Shown here: piece by piece, positions 16,807 through 24,561 of the stretch
Layout of the letters: each line of letters starts with the position of its first letter
Position numbering within the stretch: the first letter of the stretch is position 1
DNA from: Pedobacter ginsenosidimutans
GTDB lineage: Bacteria; Bacteroidota; Bacteroidia; Sphingobacteriales; Sphingobacteriaceae
Reading direction: 5' to 3'
Length of the DNA: 64,000 nt
Assembly (NCBI RefSeq): GCF_001442625.1
Contig: NZ_LMZQ01000018.1
Location: forward strand, 40,150-104,149
The notes under the pieces: generated by a model
The model's database searches: none
What the model saw: the letters and a program-made list of their open reading frames with translations, nothing else
Told to the model about the DNA's origin: nothing
Translations under genes and position numbers: made by a program

Positions 16807-16828
16807 GGGAATAATCCCGAATCGTTTT
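16807..16828 (-). repeat. Right copy of the inverted repeat flanking the 16115 gene
   Basis: The 22 bases are the reverse complement of the left copy at 16057-16081 without its 3-base insertion. Together they bracket 725 bp containing one lipoprotein gene. Confidence 0.8.
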
Positions 16829-16896
16829 AAAAATATCAGCCTTGGCTAAGGCCATATTTGCGGGCTCTAAAAATGCAAATCTAATAATTATTGATT

Positions 16897-17874
16897 ATGA
16901 ATACAATATATAAACGTTTCTCTACCAGCTCATACTACCTTTTGCTTTTTTGTTTACTAAGCATATTTAGTGCCTGCAAAAAAGAATATGAAGATTTTCC
17001 TTATGCCGACATTGTAAGTTTTACGGTAAAAGATGCTAATGGTGAATCAATTAAGGCTGTAATTGATGAAAAGAACCTCACTATATACTGGCCATCAGGG
17101 CAGGCTGTGCCAGATAATATTATACCCACCATTGTGGTATCAGAAAGGGCAAATGTTAGTCCTGCTTCAGGCCAAAGTGTGGCTTTTAAAGAAACAACCA
17201 GGTTTGTGGTAACGGCACAGAATGGTACAACCAAAGAGTACCTAATTAAAAAGGTGATCAATCAACCGTTACTCAAAATAAATATTTCATCGGGGGTTTT
17301 GGTTTATAACACTAAAAACTTTGTAAACAGAGGTAGCAATATTAATGTTACCGGTGATAATATTATTGCCAATAAGGAACAAACCAAAGCTTTTTTGGTA
17401 AATACCGCTAACAATACGGAAAAAGAAGTTGCGATTGCAACAATAACACCAATTGCACTTAGCGTAACAGTTGATAATACTGTACCAGATGGTATTTATC
17501 AATTGAAGATCGTATCGGGGCAGAGAAGTGTAGTTTTAGAACGTTCATTCGGTGTCGCTTATGGCCGTCCGACTATTACTCCTGTAGAATTGAGTGCCAT
17601 AAAACTCACATTAAAACTCGGAGAAGAGTTTGTGCTTACTGGTGCAAGCAGGATTGAACTGGTCAATAAATTTTCTATCCGCAATGCTGCTAATAAACAA
17701 ATTTATGACTTGATTATCAAGGAAACCAAAACAGGTCAGTTAACATTAAAAGTGCCCGATAATTTGCCGATTGGCAGCTATGATCTATATAGCTATAACT
17801 ATCCTGCCGGAGAATATTATGCCGGCGGCCCGGTTAGCGGTATTTTCGATGATGTGATAACAATTGTTAATTAG
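16897..17874 (+). CDS. Surface lipoprotein with Ig-like/DUF5018-type domains (second of two)
   Basis: A 325-residue paralogue of the lipoprotein at 15067. ATG 16897 is preferred to the TTG two codons upstream. It has a signal peptide with lipobox IFSACKK, a DUF5018-like first domain (DIVSFTVKDANGESIKAVID, VSPASGQSVAFKETTRFVVT, TTKEYLIKKV) and two later Ig/IPT-like units, one with GRPTITPVELSAIKLTLKLG. The shared 'GRP-I' junction with the 15067 protein supports a common ancestor. It lies 8 bp before the S41 protease. Function is unknown; a surface accessory for hemoprotein capture is plausible. Confidence 0.7.
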   Translation: MNTIYKRFSTSSYYLLLFCLLSIFSACKKEYEDFPYADIVSFTVKDANGESIKAVIDEKNLTIYWPSGQAVPDNIIPTIVVSERANVSPASGQSVAFKETTRFVVTAQNGTTKEYLIKKVINQPLLKINISSGVLVYNTKNFVNRGSNINVTGDNIIANKEQTKAFLVNTANNTEKEVAIATITPIALSVTVDNTVPDGIYQLKIVSGQRSVVLERSFGVAYGRPTITPVELSAIKLTLKLGEEFVLTGASRIELVNKFSIRNAANKQIYDLIIKETKTGQLTLKVPDNLPIGSYDLYSYNYPAGEYYAGGPVSGIFDDVITIVN

Positions 17875-17882
17875 GCTGTAAA

Positions 17883-19157
17883 GTGCAATACAACACAAAG
17901 ATATATACCACGCTTCTTATGCTCATTCTAATGGGAACCTCTGCCTGTAAAAAGGCACAGGTTTCTGTTGATGATGCGGAAGAAATTGTTTCGCCTACAA
18001 CAGGTACACGTAGCCAGTTTACGCTCGATTCTATCTTTTTGTACGCCAAACAGGTGTATCTATGGAGCGATGCATTGCCAGGTTATGAAACGTTTAACCC
18101 ACGACAAAAATATGGAGGAATCAGTTCTGATATCATTGCTTTTAAAAAAGAATTGTTCGATATTTCGCAGCTTAAAATAAATGTGACTACAGGAAACCCC
18201 TACGAATTACCTGTTTACTTCGAAAACCCAAAATACTCATATCTTCAACAAGGAAGAAGTTTACCAGGTACTAGTGCTGGAGTCGTAAATTCAGGTGCTG
18301 CTGTCACCAGTAAAATCATTGCTACAGGAAATACGCCTGTTGCTTACCTGGCTTTGGCTTCCTTCCCTCTATTAAATAGCAGCAAAGCAACCTTAGATCA
18401 AGCCTTTGCAGATCTGGCTACTGCCAATCCAAAAGCTATTGTAATCGACCTGCGGAGCAATGGTGGTGGTTATCTCGAAACTGCAGAATATGTAGCCAAT
18501 TTAATTGTTCCTAATGTTTTGAACGGAAAGGTGATGTACAGTGAGGTATTTAACCCGGCAATGCAAAATGGCACCGTACCGATATTAAAACACCAGCCAT
18601 ATTTAGATGCTAATGGGAAAACTGCCATCTACAATGGACGTAATGCGACCATGGCCGATGTAGACTATACTACTGCTGGCAATACCTATACATTCAGCAA
18701 AAAAGGGAATTTACAAAGTATCCAGTCAGTTTATGTAATTGTATCAGCAAAAACAGCCTCGGCCAGCGAAATGCTGATCAGTTGCCTAAAACCTTATTTT
18801 GATGTGAAACTGATTGGAGAGAAAACCTATGGCAAACCAGTAGGCTTTTTTGGGATCAATATCGATCAGTACAGTATTTACCTCAGTAGTTTTCTCATTA
18901 AAAATGCCAATGGCTGGTCTGATTATTTTACAGGTATGCAGCCAGATGTAATGATAAAAGGAGTAGATAATCCAGTTTTGGGTGATCCAGATGAGCTGTG
19001 CTTAAATGCCGCACTTTCGCTGATTAACGGGACTAAAAAACTAACTGCAAGCAAGCTGGCCACAACAGGTAAAATTGCCAATGTTAAAGCTGATTTTTTG
19101 CAGGTAAATAATATAGAAAGTGTAATGCTTGAAAACAGGTTACGATTAAGAAAATAA
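17883..19157 (+). CDS. S41-family (C-terminal processing-type) lipoprotein protease
   Basis: A 424-residue lipoprotein (lipobox GTSACKK) with an S41 peptidase core: VIDLRSNGGGYLETAEYVA, then TASASEMLISCL with probable nucleophile Ser293, and GEKTYGKPVGFF with the partner Lys. No PDZ domain is evident. The likely start is a GTG at 17883, 8 bp after the previous stop; an ATG at 17919 would leave a shorter signal peptide. Its place between surface lipoproteins and HmuR suggests it cleaves hemoproteins or processes HmuY-type proteins at the surface. That substrate idea is inference. Confidence 0.85.
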   Translation: MQYNTKIYTTLLMLILMGTSACKKAQVSVDDAEEIVSPTTGTRSQFTLDSIFLYAKQVYLWSDALPGYETFNPRQKYGGISSDIIAFKKELFDISQLKINVTTGNPYELPVYFENPKYSYLQQGRSLPGTSAGVVNSGAAVTSKIIATGNTPVAYLALASFPLLNSSKATLDQAFADLATANPKAIVIDLRSNGGGYLETAEYVANLIVPNVLNGKVMYSEVFNPAMQNGTVPILKHQPYLDANGKTAIYNGRNATMADVDYTTAGNTYTFSKKGNLQSIQSVYVIVSAKTASASEMLISCLKPYFDVKLIGEKTYGKPVGFFGINIDQYSIYLSSFLIKNANGWSDYFTGMQPDVMIKGVDNPVLGDPDELCLNAALSLINGTKKLTASKLATTGKIANVKADFLQVNNIESVMLENRLRLRK

Positions 19158-19201
19158 AAAGGCAGCAATATAACCTGGTACTACAACAATAAAAATAAAA
19201 C

Positions 19202-21565
19202 ATGTTTAAACTATCCTTCATCATATTTTTCCTTGTATTTCTCCATTTAGCGGTTGCTGCACAAGATTATGGACGTTTAAAAGGCAAGGTTACTGATGAG
19301 TTTGATAAACCTTTGCGTGGTGCAACCATACGTTTGGAGCCTGACGGGCATAGCACCGAAACCGACACCAAAGGAAATTTTAGCTTCAAGAAGATATTTA
19401 CCGGTAATTACAATATTACCGTAAGTATGGTCGGCAAAATCAATCATCAAGCCAATATTAAAATCGGTTCGGTGGCTGCAAATAACTTAATAATTAAACT
19501 ATCAGGCGATGAACGCGAACTTAACGAGGTTGCTGTATCCGAAAACCGTGCTGCTCCAGATAATCTGTTAAAGTTAGAACGCAGCGCAATGCCTGTTACG
19601 GTAATTAGTAGGCGAACCATCGAATTAATGGGCAGCAGGAGGTTGGATGAGGTATTGAAAGAACAGACTGGGATTGCCATAGTAAACAACATTGGTGGTG
19701 GCGCAAGGTCGGTAGGTGTGCAGATGCAGGGTTTTAGCAGTGAATACATTATGATATTGATCGATGGTCAGCCAATGGTTGGCCGCAACAGTGGAAATTT
19801 CGATCTGTCCAGGATCAGTGTTTCCAATATCGAACGGATTGAAATTATTAAAGGCGCATCCTCCTGTCTCTTTGGAAGCGAGGCGCTCGGCGGGGCAATT
19901 AATATCGTAACCCGCTACGGCGCTTTACAGCCACAGGCATTGGTTGCCGCAAATTACGGAAGTTTGAATATTGCTGATGTTACCCTCGAAGGAGAAACAC
20001 CATTTGCCTCGCAAAGAGGATCCGCCAATATCTCAGCCAATTATTACCGCACCGATGGTTTTAATACCAATCCTAAATACATCCAGCAGGGTACCACCGC
20101 ACCGCCTTATGATAACTATGCTTTGCAAGGGAGAATCCGTTATCGCTTAACTCCAAAAAGTACCATAGGTTTTAGTGGGCGCTATGGGCTAAGGAAATCG
20201 TTTATGTCGAAAGATTTTGGTTTAGGTATCATTTCAGGCGATAGCCAGAACGAGCAGGACATGAATCTTTCAGCCACATTTGACCATAACTTCAGTTCGG
20301 GTTTGCGTAGCATGAGCCGTTATTATTATACCAATTTCCGGTCAGACCAAAGTGTAGACTGGCAACAGGCCAATAGCACCATTACAAAAGACATTTTCGC
20401 ACAGAACTTACACCGTTTCGAACAGCAATTTGCCTATGGTATAAGCGACGAACTTAAGTTTACAGGCGGTTTGGGCGGCAGTATCGAAAGTATGAATGAT
20501 GTTTCGCTAACCAGTCCAGCTTCGGTAAGTACAGGTTTTGCTTTTCTTCAGGGCGATTGGCAGCTCACTAAACAATTGGGCGTGGTTGCAGGGCTGCGTT
20601 ATGATTTAACCAATGCCTACGGCAGTAAACTTAACCCCAGTTTAGGCCTGCAGTATAAAATTATCCCAAATTTAACCTTTAAGGCCGGTGCAGGTACAGG
20701 ATTTAAAGCACCCGATTTTAAATCGAGGTACCTTGTTTTTTATAATCCGGCAGCAAATTACCTGGTTATTGGAAATGAAGTGCTGAGGCAAACACTAAAT
20801 CAGTTGCAGGCTCAGGGACAGATTAGTGAAATCAGACAATATCTGTTAAACCAGCTGGATCAAAATTTACAGGCAGAAAGAAGCACTTCATTAAATTTAA
20901 GTCTGGAGTGGAAACCAAAAGAAAATATAAAAGTAGAGGCAGGCGTTTTTCACCACGCCTTACGCAACCAGATTAACAGCATTCAGGTAGCTACAGGCAG
21001 CGAAAACCGGAATATTTATACCTATCAAAACCTTCCTGAGGCCGTAAATAAAGGCATAGATGTTTCTTTTGCCATTAGTCCGGTTAAAAATTTAGAATTG
21101 AGCGCAGGTTATCAATACCTCATTGCGAAAGATTTAAGCGTAATTGATAGCATTAAAACCGGGCATTATCCTTATAACCAGAATATCCACGATCCCGCAA
21201 CCGGAAACTCCTATGCACCAAAACCTTCTGATTATTGGGGGATTGAAAACAGATCGCGTCATATGGCCAATTTTAAAGCCTTTTATAATTACCGTCCCTG
21301 GGATGCCAGCCTAAACATACGTGTAAATTACAGAGGTAAATATCCCTTTGGCGACCGCAATGGAAACCAGTTTATCGATCGTTACGACACCTTTGTCAAT
21401 GGCTTTTTTATGTTTAATGCCGCTTTTGAAAAGAAATTAATGAAACAGCATTTAAGCATCAGACTTACGGCAGATAACATTTTGAATTATACCGACCGTT
21501 TAATGCCCGGACAGCCGGGGCGCGTACTGCTGGCTGGTTTAACCTACCGTTTATATAAAGATTAA
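19202..21565 (+). CDS. hmuR: TonB-dependent heme receptor, HmuR-like
   Basis: A 787-residue outer-membrane receptor. Residues 1-21 are the signal peptide and ~25-105 a carboxypeptidase-regulatory-like domain (LKGKVTDEFDKPLRGATIRL). Residues ~115-230 are the plug (TVISRRTIELMGSRRLDEVL, IEIIKGASSCLFGSEALGG), followed by the 22-strand barrel ending VLLAGLTYRLYKD. The stretch GTGFKAPDFKSRYL matches the FRAP-type box of heme receptors and is followed by NPAANYL. It would take heme from HmuY-type proteins and pass it to HmuTUV. The gene lies 44 bp after the protease and 26 bp before heme oxygenase. Confidence 0.88.
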   Translation: MFKLSFIIFFLVFLHLAVAAQDYGRLKGKVTDEFDKPLRGATIRLEPDGHSTETDTKGNFSFKKIFTGNYNITVSMVGKINHQANIKIGSVAANNLIIKLSGDERELNEVAVSENRAAPDNLLKLERSAMPVTVISRRTIELMGSRRLDEVLKEQTGIAIVNNIGGGARSVGVQMQGFSSEYIMILIDGQPMVGRNSGNFDLSRISVSNIERIEIIKGASSCLFGSEALGGAINIVTRYGALQPQALVAANYGSLNIADVTLEGETPFASQRGSANISANYYRTDGFNTNPKYIQQGTTAPPYDNYALQGRIRYRLTPKSTIGFSGRYGLRKSFMSKDFGLGIISGDSQNEQDMNLSATFDHNFSSGLRSMSRYYYTNFRSDQSVDWQQANSTITKDIFAQNLHRFEQQFAYGISDELKFTGGLGGSIESMNDVSLTSPASVSTGFAFLQGDWQLTKQLGVVAGLRYDLTNAYGSKLNPSLGLQYKIIPNLTFKAGAGTGFKAPDFKSRYLVFYNPAANYLVIGNEVLRQTLNQLQAQGQISEIRQYLLNQLDQNLQAERSTSLNLSLEWKPKENIKVEAGVFHHALRNQINSIQVATGSENRNIYTYQNLPEAVNKGIDVSFAISPVKNLELSAGYQYLIAKDLSVIDSIKTGHYPYNQNIHDPATGNSYAPKPSDYWGIENRSRHMANFKAFYNYRPWDASLNIRVNYRGKYPFGDRNGNQFIDRYDTFVNGFFMFNAAFEKKLMKQHLSIRLTADNILNYTDRLMPGQPGRVLLAGLTYRLYKD

Positions 21566-21591
21566 ATTTTAAACACCATAAATTACAAAAC

Positions 21592-22158
21592 ATGTTAAGT
21601 ACAAATATTAAAGAGGCTACAAAAGCCGAACACCAAAATTTAGAGAAACAGGTTGTTTTAAAGCTGAAAGCAATCAGAAGCGATCAGGACTATGCAGATT
21701 TGTTGAAACATTTTTTTGCGTACTTCAGCCATATCGAAGAAACGATTAAACCTTTTATCACGGCATCGGTTCTACCGGATTATGCACAGCGCAGAAATTC
21801 GGGCTATATTAAAGCTGATATTTTAGAACTTGGTGCAGATATCACTGATCTTCCATTTACAACCGTACCAAAAATTGAAAATACCTTACAGGCTTTAGGT
21901 GCATTATACGTATTAGAAGGTTCGATTATGGGTGGAAGCATTATTGTTAAAATGCTCGAAAAAGGAGGGGTAACCAAAGGTGTTTCTTTCTTTTCGGGTT
22001 ATGGAGAAGCTACAGGCATGATGTGGGGCAATTTTATAGCTGTTTTAAATGCACAGGCAAAAACTGATCAAGAAGAACAAGAGGCCATTGTTGCAGCAAA
22101 CGAAACCTTCAAACATTTTGCTTATGTTTTCGAAAAGGAACGGGTAGGTACGGCTTAA
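21592..22158 (+). CDS. Heme oxygenase (biliverdin-producing)
   Basis: A 188-residue cytoplasmic heme oxygenase that opens heme to biliverdin, CO and iron. The N-terminal KEATKAEHQNLE provides the proximal heme ligand, His14. The distal helix carries LYVLEGSIMGGSIIVKML with the flexible Gly-rich G-S-x-x-G-G. Length and motifs fit the HemO/BphO type. No phytochrome gene is nearby, so iron recovery rather than chromophore supply is the likely role, supported by its place as last gene of the heme uptake operon. Confidence 0.92.
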   Translation: MLSTNIKEATKAEHQNLEKQVVLKLKAIRSDQDYADLLKHFFAYFSHIEETIKPFITASVLPDYAQRRNSGYIKADILELGADITDLPFTTVPKIENTLQALGALYVLEGSIMGGSIIVKMLEKGGVTKGVSFFSGYGEATGMMWGNFIAVLNAQAKTDQEEQEAIVAANETFKHFAYVFEKERVGTA

Positions 22159-22282
22159 TACAACATGATTAAGTTAAGTCCTTTAAGCGCAGTAGAAATA
22201 ATTTAAAATTTTTAGTCCATCGGTCGATGACTCATCGGCCAAAGCCAAATATTCAACTTCATCTATTGGTTTTTGAGTTGAA

Positions 22283-22339
22283 AGATAAGCCTGGATTGCC
22301 CGCGCTATTTTTGCAGCGGGCATCAGGCTTATCTGTTTT
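22283..22339 (+). terminator. Strong intrinsic terminator closing the heme operon
   Basis: A two-part stem (agataagcct/aggcttatct outside, tgcccgc/gcgggca inside) with a loop of about 12 bases, followed by gtttta. It lies 125 bp after the heme oxygenase stop. Confidence 0.85.
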
Positions 22340-22488
22340 ATGACTGATTTTGTTTACGAAACCTTTCAAAATTGTTAAATTCCATTTTTCGTAGTTAAAA
22401 AAGCTATTTCCATGTAAAAAATTACAAGTGTCAAGAGATAAGTAAGATAAGCCCCGATACAAGCCAATGAAACCGATTGTATTTATAT

Positions 22489-22496
22489 TATCTTTG
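22489..22496 (+). promoter_or_regulatory. -7 element of the ECF sigma gene
   Basis: TAtcTTTG matches the Bacteroidota -7 consensus. It ends 10 bases before the ATG at 22507, which would leave an almost leaderless message. A convincing -33 TTTG at the usual distance is missing. Confidence 0.35.
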
Positions 22497-22506
22497 TGTT
22501 ATCTCT

Positions 22507-23091
22507 ATGCGTGTTTACTGTTCATATTCTGATAGCGAATTGGCATTCTTGTTAACTCAAGGCGATGAGCTGGCTTTTACCGAAATTTACAACCGTTTTT
22601 ATGGCTTACTTTTTATCCATGCCAATAAACGCTTAAATGACGATGAAGAAGCAAAGGATGTATTACACCAGTTGTTCGAATCGCTCTGGGTGAAACGTTT
22701 ACAGGTAGCACCTGATGGTAATTTATCAGCCTATTTATATACAGCAGTGCGCAACCGTGTACTGGATGTGTTTGCGCATCAAAAAGTAGAAAGTAAATAC
22801 ATTGATTCTTTGCAGGATTATATAGATCAAGATCATGTGTCGACTGATTATATGGTGCGTGAAAAACAAATGGCGCTATTAATCGAGCAAGAAATTGATG
22901 CTTTGCCACCTAAAATGCGCGAAATATTTATTTTAAGCCGTAAAGAAAACAAATCGCATAAAGAAATAGCGCTCGAATTAGGGCTTTCTGAGTTAACCGT
23001 TAAAACACAGGTTAAAAATGCGCTCCGAATTCTTAAATCGAGGTTAGGGGTGGTTATTTATGTTGTTTTCCTCTTAAAAACCTATCGGTAG
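22507..23091 (+). CDS. ECF RNA polymerase sigma factor (FecI-like)
   Basis: A 194-residue ECF sigma factor of the Bacteroidota FecI type. Region 2 is LTQGDELAFTEIYNRFYGLL through DEEAKDVLHQLFESLW, and region 4 is LPPKMREIFILSRKENKSHK with the HTH IALELGLSELTVKTQVKNAL. The ATG at 22507 gives the typical S-D-x-E-L start, whereas the ten upstream codons are AT-rich leader. It pairs with the FecR gene 145 bp downstream and should direct transcription of the SusC/SusD locus on a signal relayed through the STN domain. Confidence 0.93.
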   Translation: MRVYCSYSDSELAFLLTQGDELAFTEIYNRFYGLLFIHANKRLNDDEEAKDVLHQLFESLWVKRLQVAPDGNLSAYLYTAVRNRVLDVFAHQKVESKYIDSLQDYIDQDHVSTDYMVREKQMALLIEQEIDALPPKMREIFILSRKENKSHKEIALELGLSELTVKTQVKNALRILKSRLGVVIYVVFLLKTYR

Positions 23092-23236
23092 TCTGCCGTG
23101 AGGGGCTTAAATTCAGTCTTCTCTCTTTAAATTAAGCTGTATTGAAAATATTTTTGAAAATAAATAATTTTTCGATACCCCCAAGGCTATAGCTTCGCCG
23201 TATATATAACAATCAACCAAACTAGATTTCTTTTTG

Positions 23237-24355
23237 ATGGAGAAAAATGCGAAAAAGCTTTTAGATAAATACCGTGCAGGCTATTGTACGCCGGAAGAAA
23301 TTGCTATTGTAGAAACATGGTACCTTCAGCTGCCTTTCGAAAAAGAGGCTCCTGATCATTTACTTATCGAAACCAGCAAAGAAGAAGTATGGAATCGGTT
23401 AAGCCCAAGCAAAAGATCTGTAAAATTGGTCACGGTTAAACGCATTGCAATAGCTGCGAGTATTATTTTATGCTGTAGCGTAGGACTCTATTTTATGGCA
23501 GGCCGTAATACTTTGCCCTTAACAGCTAAAACCGAATTAAAAAATATTCTTCCAGGTGGGCATAAAGCAATACTAACGCTGGCCGACGGAACGGTGGTAA
23601 ACCTGGATGATGCTAAAAACGGTCAGATTGCTAACCAAAATGGCATCGTAATCCGCAAGGCTAAAAACGGCCAGCTCGAATATATCATTAAAGAAATTCC
23701 GAATGCATCAGTTACAGGTTCAAATACGATCGCAACGCCAAGGGGCGGACAATATCAGGTAAGCCTGCCTGATGGAACAAAAGTTTGGCTTAATGCTGCT
23801 ACAACCTTAAAGTACCCTTATGCCTTTGCTAAAAACGAAAGGGTAGTAGAGTTAAATGGAGAAGCCTATTTCGAAGTTTCGAAAGATCATACCCGCCCTT
23901 TTAGGGTAAAAACAGATGCACAAATGGTAGAAGTTTTGGGGACTCACTTTAACATTAATGCCTATAAAGATGAAGCCGCTGTTAAAACCACGCTTTTGGA
24001 AGGTGCTGTAAAAGTGAGCAATACCTCTGGTAGTGTAAACCTGCACCCGGGAGAACAATCGAGGCTAAATATAAACACTGCTAGATTAATTGTCGATCAG
24101 GAGATTGATATTGATAAAGAAATGGCCTGGAAGAATAATATTTTCTCTTTTGATAATGATGATCTCCAGACGATTATGCGGCAGATTTCGCGTTGGTATG
24201 ATGTAGATGTAGTTTATCAGGGCAAAATTTCAACAGAAAAATATGTAGGCGAAATTCCGCGAAATAGCAACCTGGCTGAGGTATTTAAAATATTAGAGCT
24301 TAACCATGTTCATATTGATGCAAAAGGTAAAGTGCTTACCGTAACAAAAAATTAA
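23237..24355 (+). CDS. FecR-family anti-sigma factor
   Basis: A 372-residue inner-membrane regulator. The cytoplasmic N-terminal ~70 residues would bind the sigma factor, one transmembrane helix lies at about residues 72-92 (IAIAASIILCCSVGLYFMAG), and the periplasmic part has a FecR domain (GGQYQVSLPDGTKVWLNAAT, NGEAYFEVSKDHTRPFRV) and a DUF4974 C-terminus (DLQTIMRQISRWYDVDVVYQ). The ATG at 23237 is used; a TTG one codon earlier is in frame. It links the STN domain of the following SusC protein to the sigma factor encoded upstream. Confidence 0.93.
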   Translation: MEKNAKKLLDKYRAGYCTPEEIAIVETWYLQLPFEKEAPDHLLIETSKEEVWNRLSPSKRSVKLVTVKRIAIAASIILCCSVGLYFMAGRNTLPLTAKTELKNILPGGHKAILTLADGTVVNLDDAKNGQIANQNGIVIRKAKNGQLEYIIKEIPNASVTGSNTIATPRGGQYQVSLPDGTKVWLNAATTLKYPYAFAKNERVVELNGEAYFEVSKDHTRPFRVKTDAQMVEVLGTHFNINAYKDEAAVKTTLLEGAVKVSNTSGSVNLHPGEQSRLNINTARLIVDQEIDIDKEMAWKNNIFSFDNDDLQTIMRQISRWYDVDVVYQGKISTEKYVGEIPRNSNLAEVFKILELNHVHIDAKGKVLTVTKN

Positions 24356-24506
24356 ACAAGAATGGCTTTTCTTTAAACAGCCGAGCAATCAACCAACCAA
24401 TTCACAAACTAACTAAACTTTATGATGAAAAAACTACCAGAAATTTAGCAATCTACCTTTAAAAAAAACCGAAAGCGCGATAACGCTTCCGGTAGAAATT
24501 TGGACA

Positions 24507-24540
24507 AGCAGCTTGCTTCGAAACCCAGCTGCTATTTTTT
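24507..24540 (+). terminator. Terminator/attenuator-like hairpin before the STN-type susC gene
   Basis: Perfect 7-bp arms agcagct and agctgct enclose a 13-base loop and are followed by a T6 run. It ends 22 bases before the susC ATG, leaving no room for a promoter in between. A second imperfect hairpin (ccgaaagcg / cgcttccgg) lies just upstream at about 24469-24491, and an 8-codon ORF sits at 24422-24448. Confidence 0.65.
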
Positions 24541-24561
24541 AACCTCATTCATTACAAAGGT

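Larger units (their letters stand above)
22159..22506. other. Intergenic region between heme oxygenase and ECF sigma gene
   Basis: A 348-bp gap. It holds the strong terminator at 22283-22339 and a -7-like element TAtcTTTG at 22489-22496. No extra coding frame was recognised. Confidence 0.5.

Noticed and set aside
16057..16828. Insertion sequence around the 16115 gene
   Set aside because: The inverted repeats enclose no transposase and no target-site duplication outside them is evident.
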